A stretch of DNA of 12,116 nucleotides. Origin: Spirochaetaceae bacterium (GTDB lineage: Bacteria > Spirochaetota > Spirochaetia > Treponematales > Breznakiellaceae). Below the pieces are notes generated by a model. That model ran no database searches. It worked only from the letters and a program-made list of their open reading frames with translations, and was not told where the DNA came from. Location: contig JAITRV010000295.1 of the NCBI GenBank assembly GCA_031288215.1, positions 1 to 12,116 on the forward strand, read 5' to 3'. Numbering within the stretch: position 1 is the first letter of the stretch; each line of letters starts with the position of its first letter. Shown here in pieces: positions 11,909 through 12,116 of the stretch. The translations under genes and the position numbers were made by a program.

Positions 11909-12116
11909 GTGGTTGCGTATGTTTTGAGAAATGGAATGATTGTATCCCCCAGGGATACCGGCCTAGGGGACCTGGGGATAGCGGGGGAACGGCTCGCCCC
12001 TCCCGCCGGCGGCTGTCCGGGGGTAGATTTAGAGGGCCGTTCGGTGGTGTATCCCGCCCTCATCAATACCCACGATCACCTCCAGGGAAATTATCTGCCC
12101 CGGGTCGGCCCCAAGC
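11909..12116 (+). CDS. Amidohydrolase-superfamily metal-dependent hydrolase, N-terminal fragment
   Basis: The window holds the first 69 codons; the gene runs off the right edge. The N-terminus (MVAYVLRNGMIVSPRDTGLGDLGIAGERL) is the small beta-sandwich opening of cytosolic amidohydrolases ('..I.NG.I..P..G..DI.I..G'). It is followed by 'VVYPALINTHDHLQGNYLPRVG', where H55-x-H57 is the first metal-binding motif at the end of barrel strand 1. Deaminases, dihydropyrimidinases and related enzymes share this, so the substrate is open. GTG 11909 is chosen: AAAGGA ends 10 bases upstream, an in-frame stop lies at 11891-11893, and the alternative ATG (11936) would remove the first strand. It is transcribed from the strong promoter just upstream, divergent from the PHP gene. 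Confidence 0.75.
   Translation, partial: MVAYVLRNGMIVSPRDTGLGDLGIAGERLAPPAGGCPGVDLEGRSVVYPALINTHDHLQGNYLPRVGPK

Noticed and set aside
1..12116. CRISPR array, tRNA, rRNA, insertion-sequence transposase or retron components
   Set aside because: No spaced direct repeats, no tRNA cloverleaf or CCA end, and no transposase, reverse transcriptase or Cas-like protein was seen.

Overview
The window comes from a GC-rich bacterium, most likely a spirochete of the Treponema / termite-gut type. The best pointer is a divergent FliG paralogue: spirochetes characteristically carry two FliG proteins, and this copy is the degenerate kind. The assignment is an inference from gene content and style, not a database match. 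Most genes have very GC-rich third positions. Intergenic stretches, the start of the toxin-antitoxin cassette and one small orphan ORF are much more AT-rich.

Layout on the + strand from the left: the 3' end of a corrinoid (B12-binding) protein gene; a leader with two mutually exclusive hairpins; a FliG-like flagellar switch gene; a PreP-type M16C zinc peptidase gene whose start overlaps the fliG stop by 4 bases; a compact VapBC-type toxin-antitoxin pair with its own promoter and overlapping palindromic operators, closed by a perfect 33-bp palindrome; and a comM (YifB, Mg-chelatase-like ATPase) gene carrying two unusual in-frame repeat insertions.

From about 7.17 to 10.1 kb the minus strand holds a complete FecBCD-type importer in the order binding protein, permease, ATPase. 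It has a good sigma70-type promoter and an intrinsic terminator just upstream that insulates it. The substrate class is iron-siderophore, haem or cobalamin, and the sequence does not decide which. To its right is an AT-richer accessory patch (about 10.23-10.83 kb) with several hairpins, a small secreted or membrane ORF, a possible frameshifted continuation, and palindromic repeats. Then come a minus-strand PHP-domain phosphoesterase gene, a divergent intergenic region with promoters facing both ways, and the first 69 codons of a + strand amidohydrolase running off the window.

No complete new defence or mobile system is evident. The most noteworthy signals are the palindromic and tandem in-frame inserts in comM, which appear to share a repeat family, the 33-bp palindrome at the vapC stop, the alternative hairpins before fliG, and the degenerate FliG torque and EHPQ residues.
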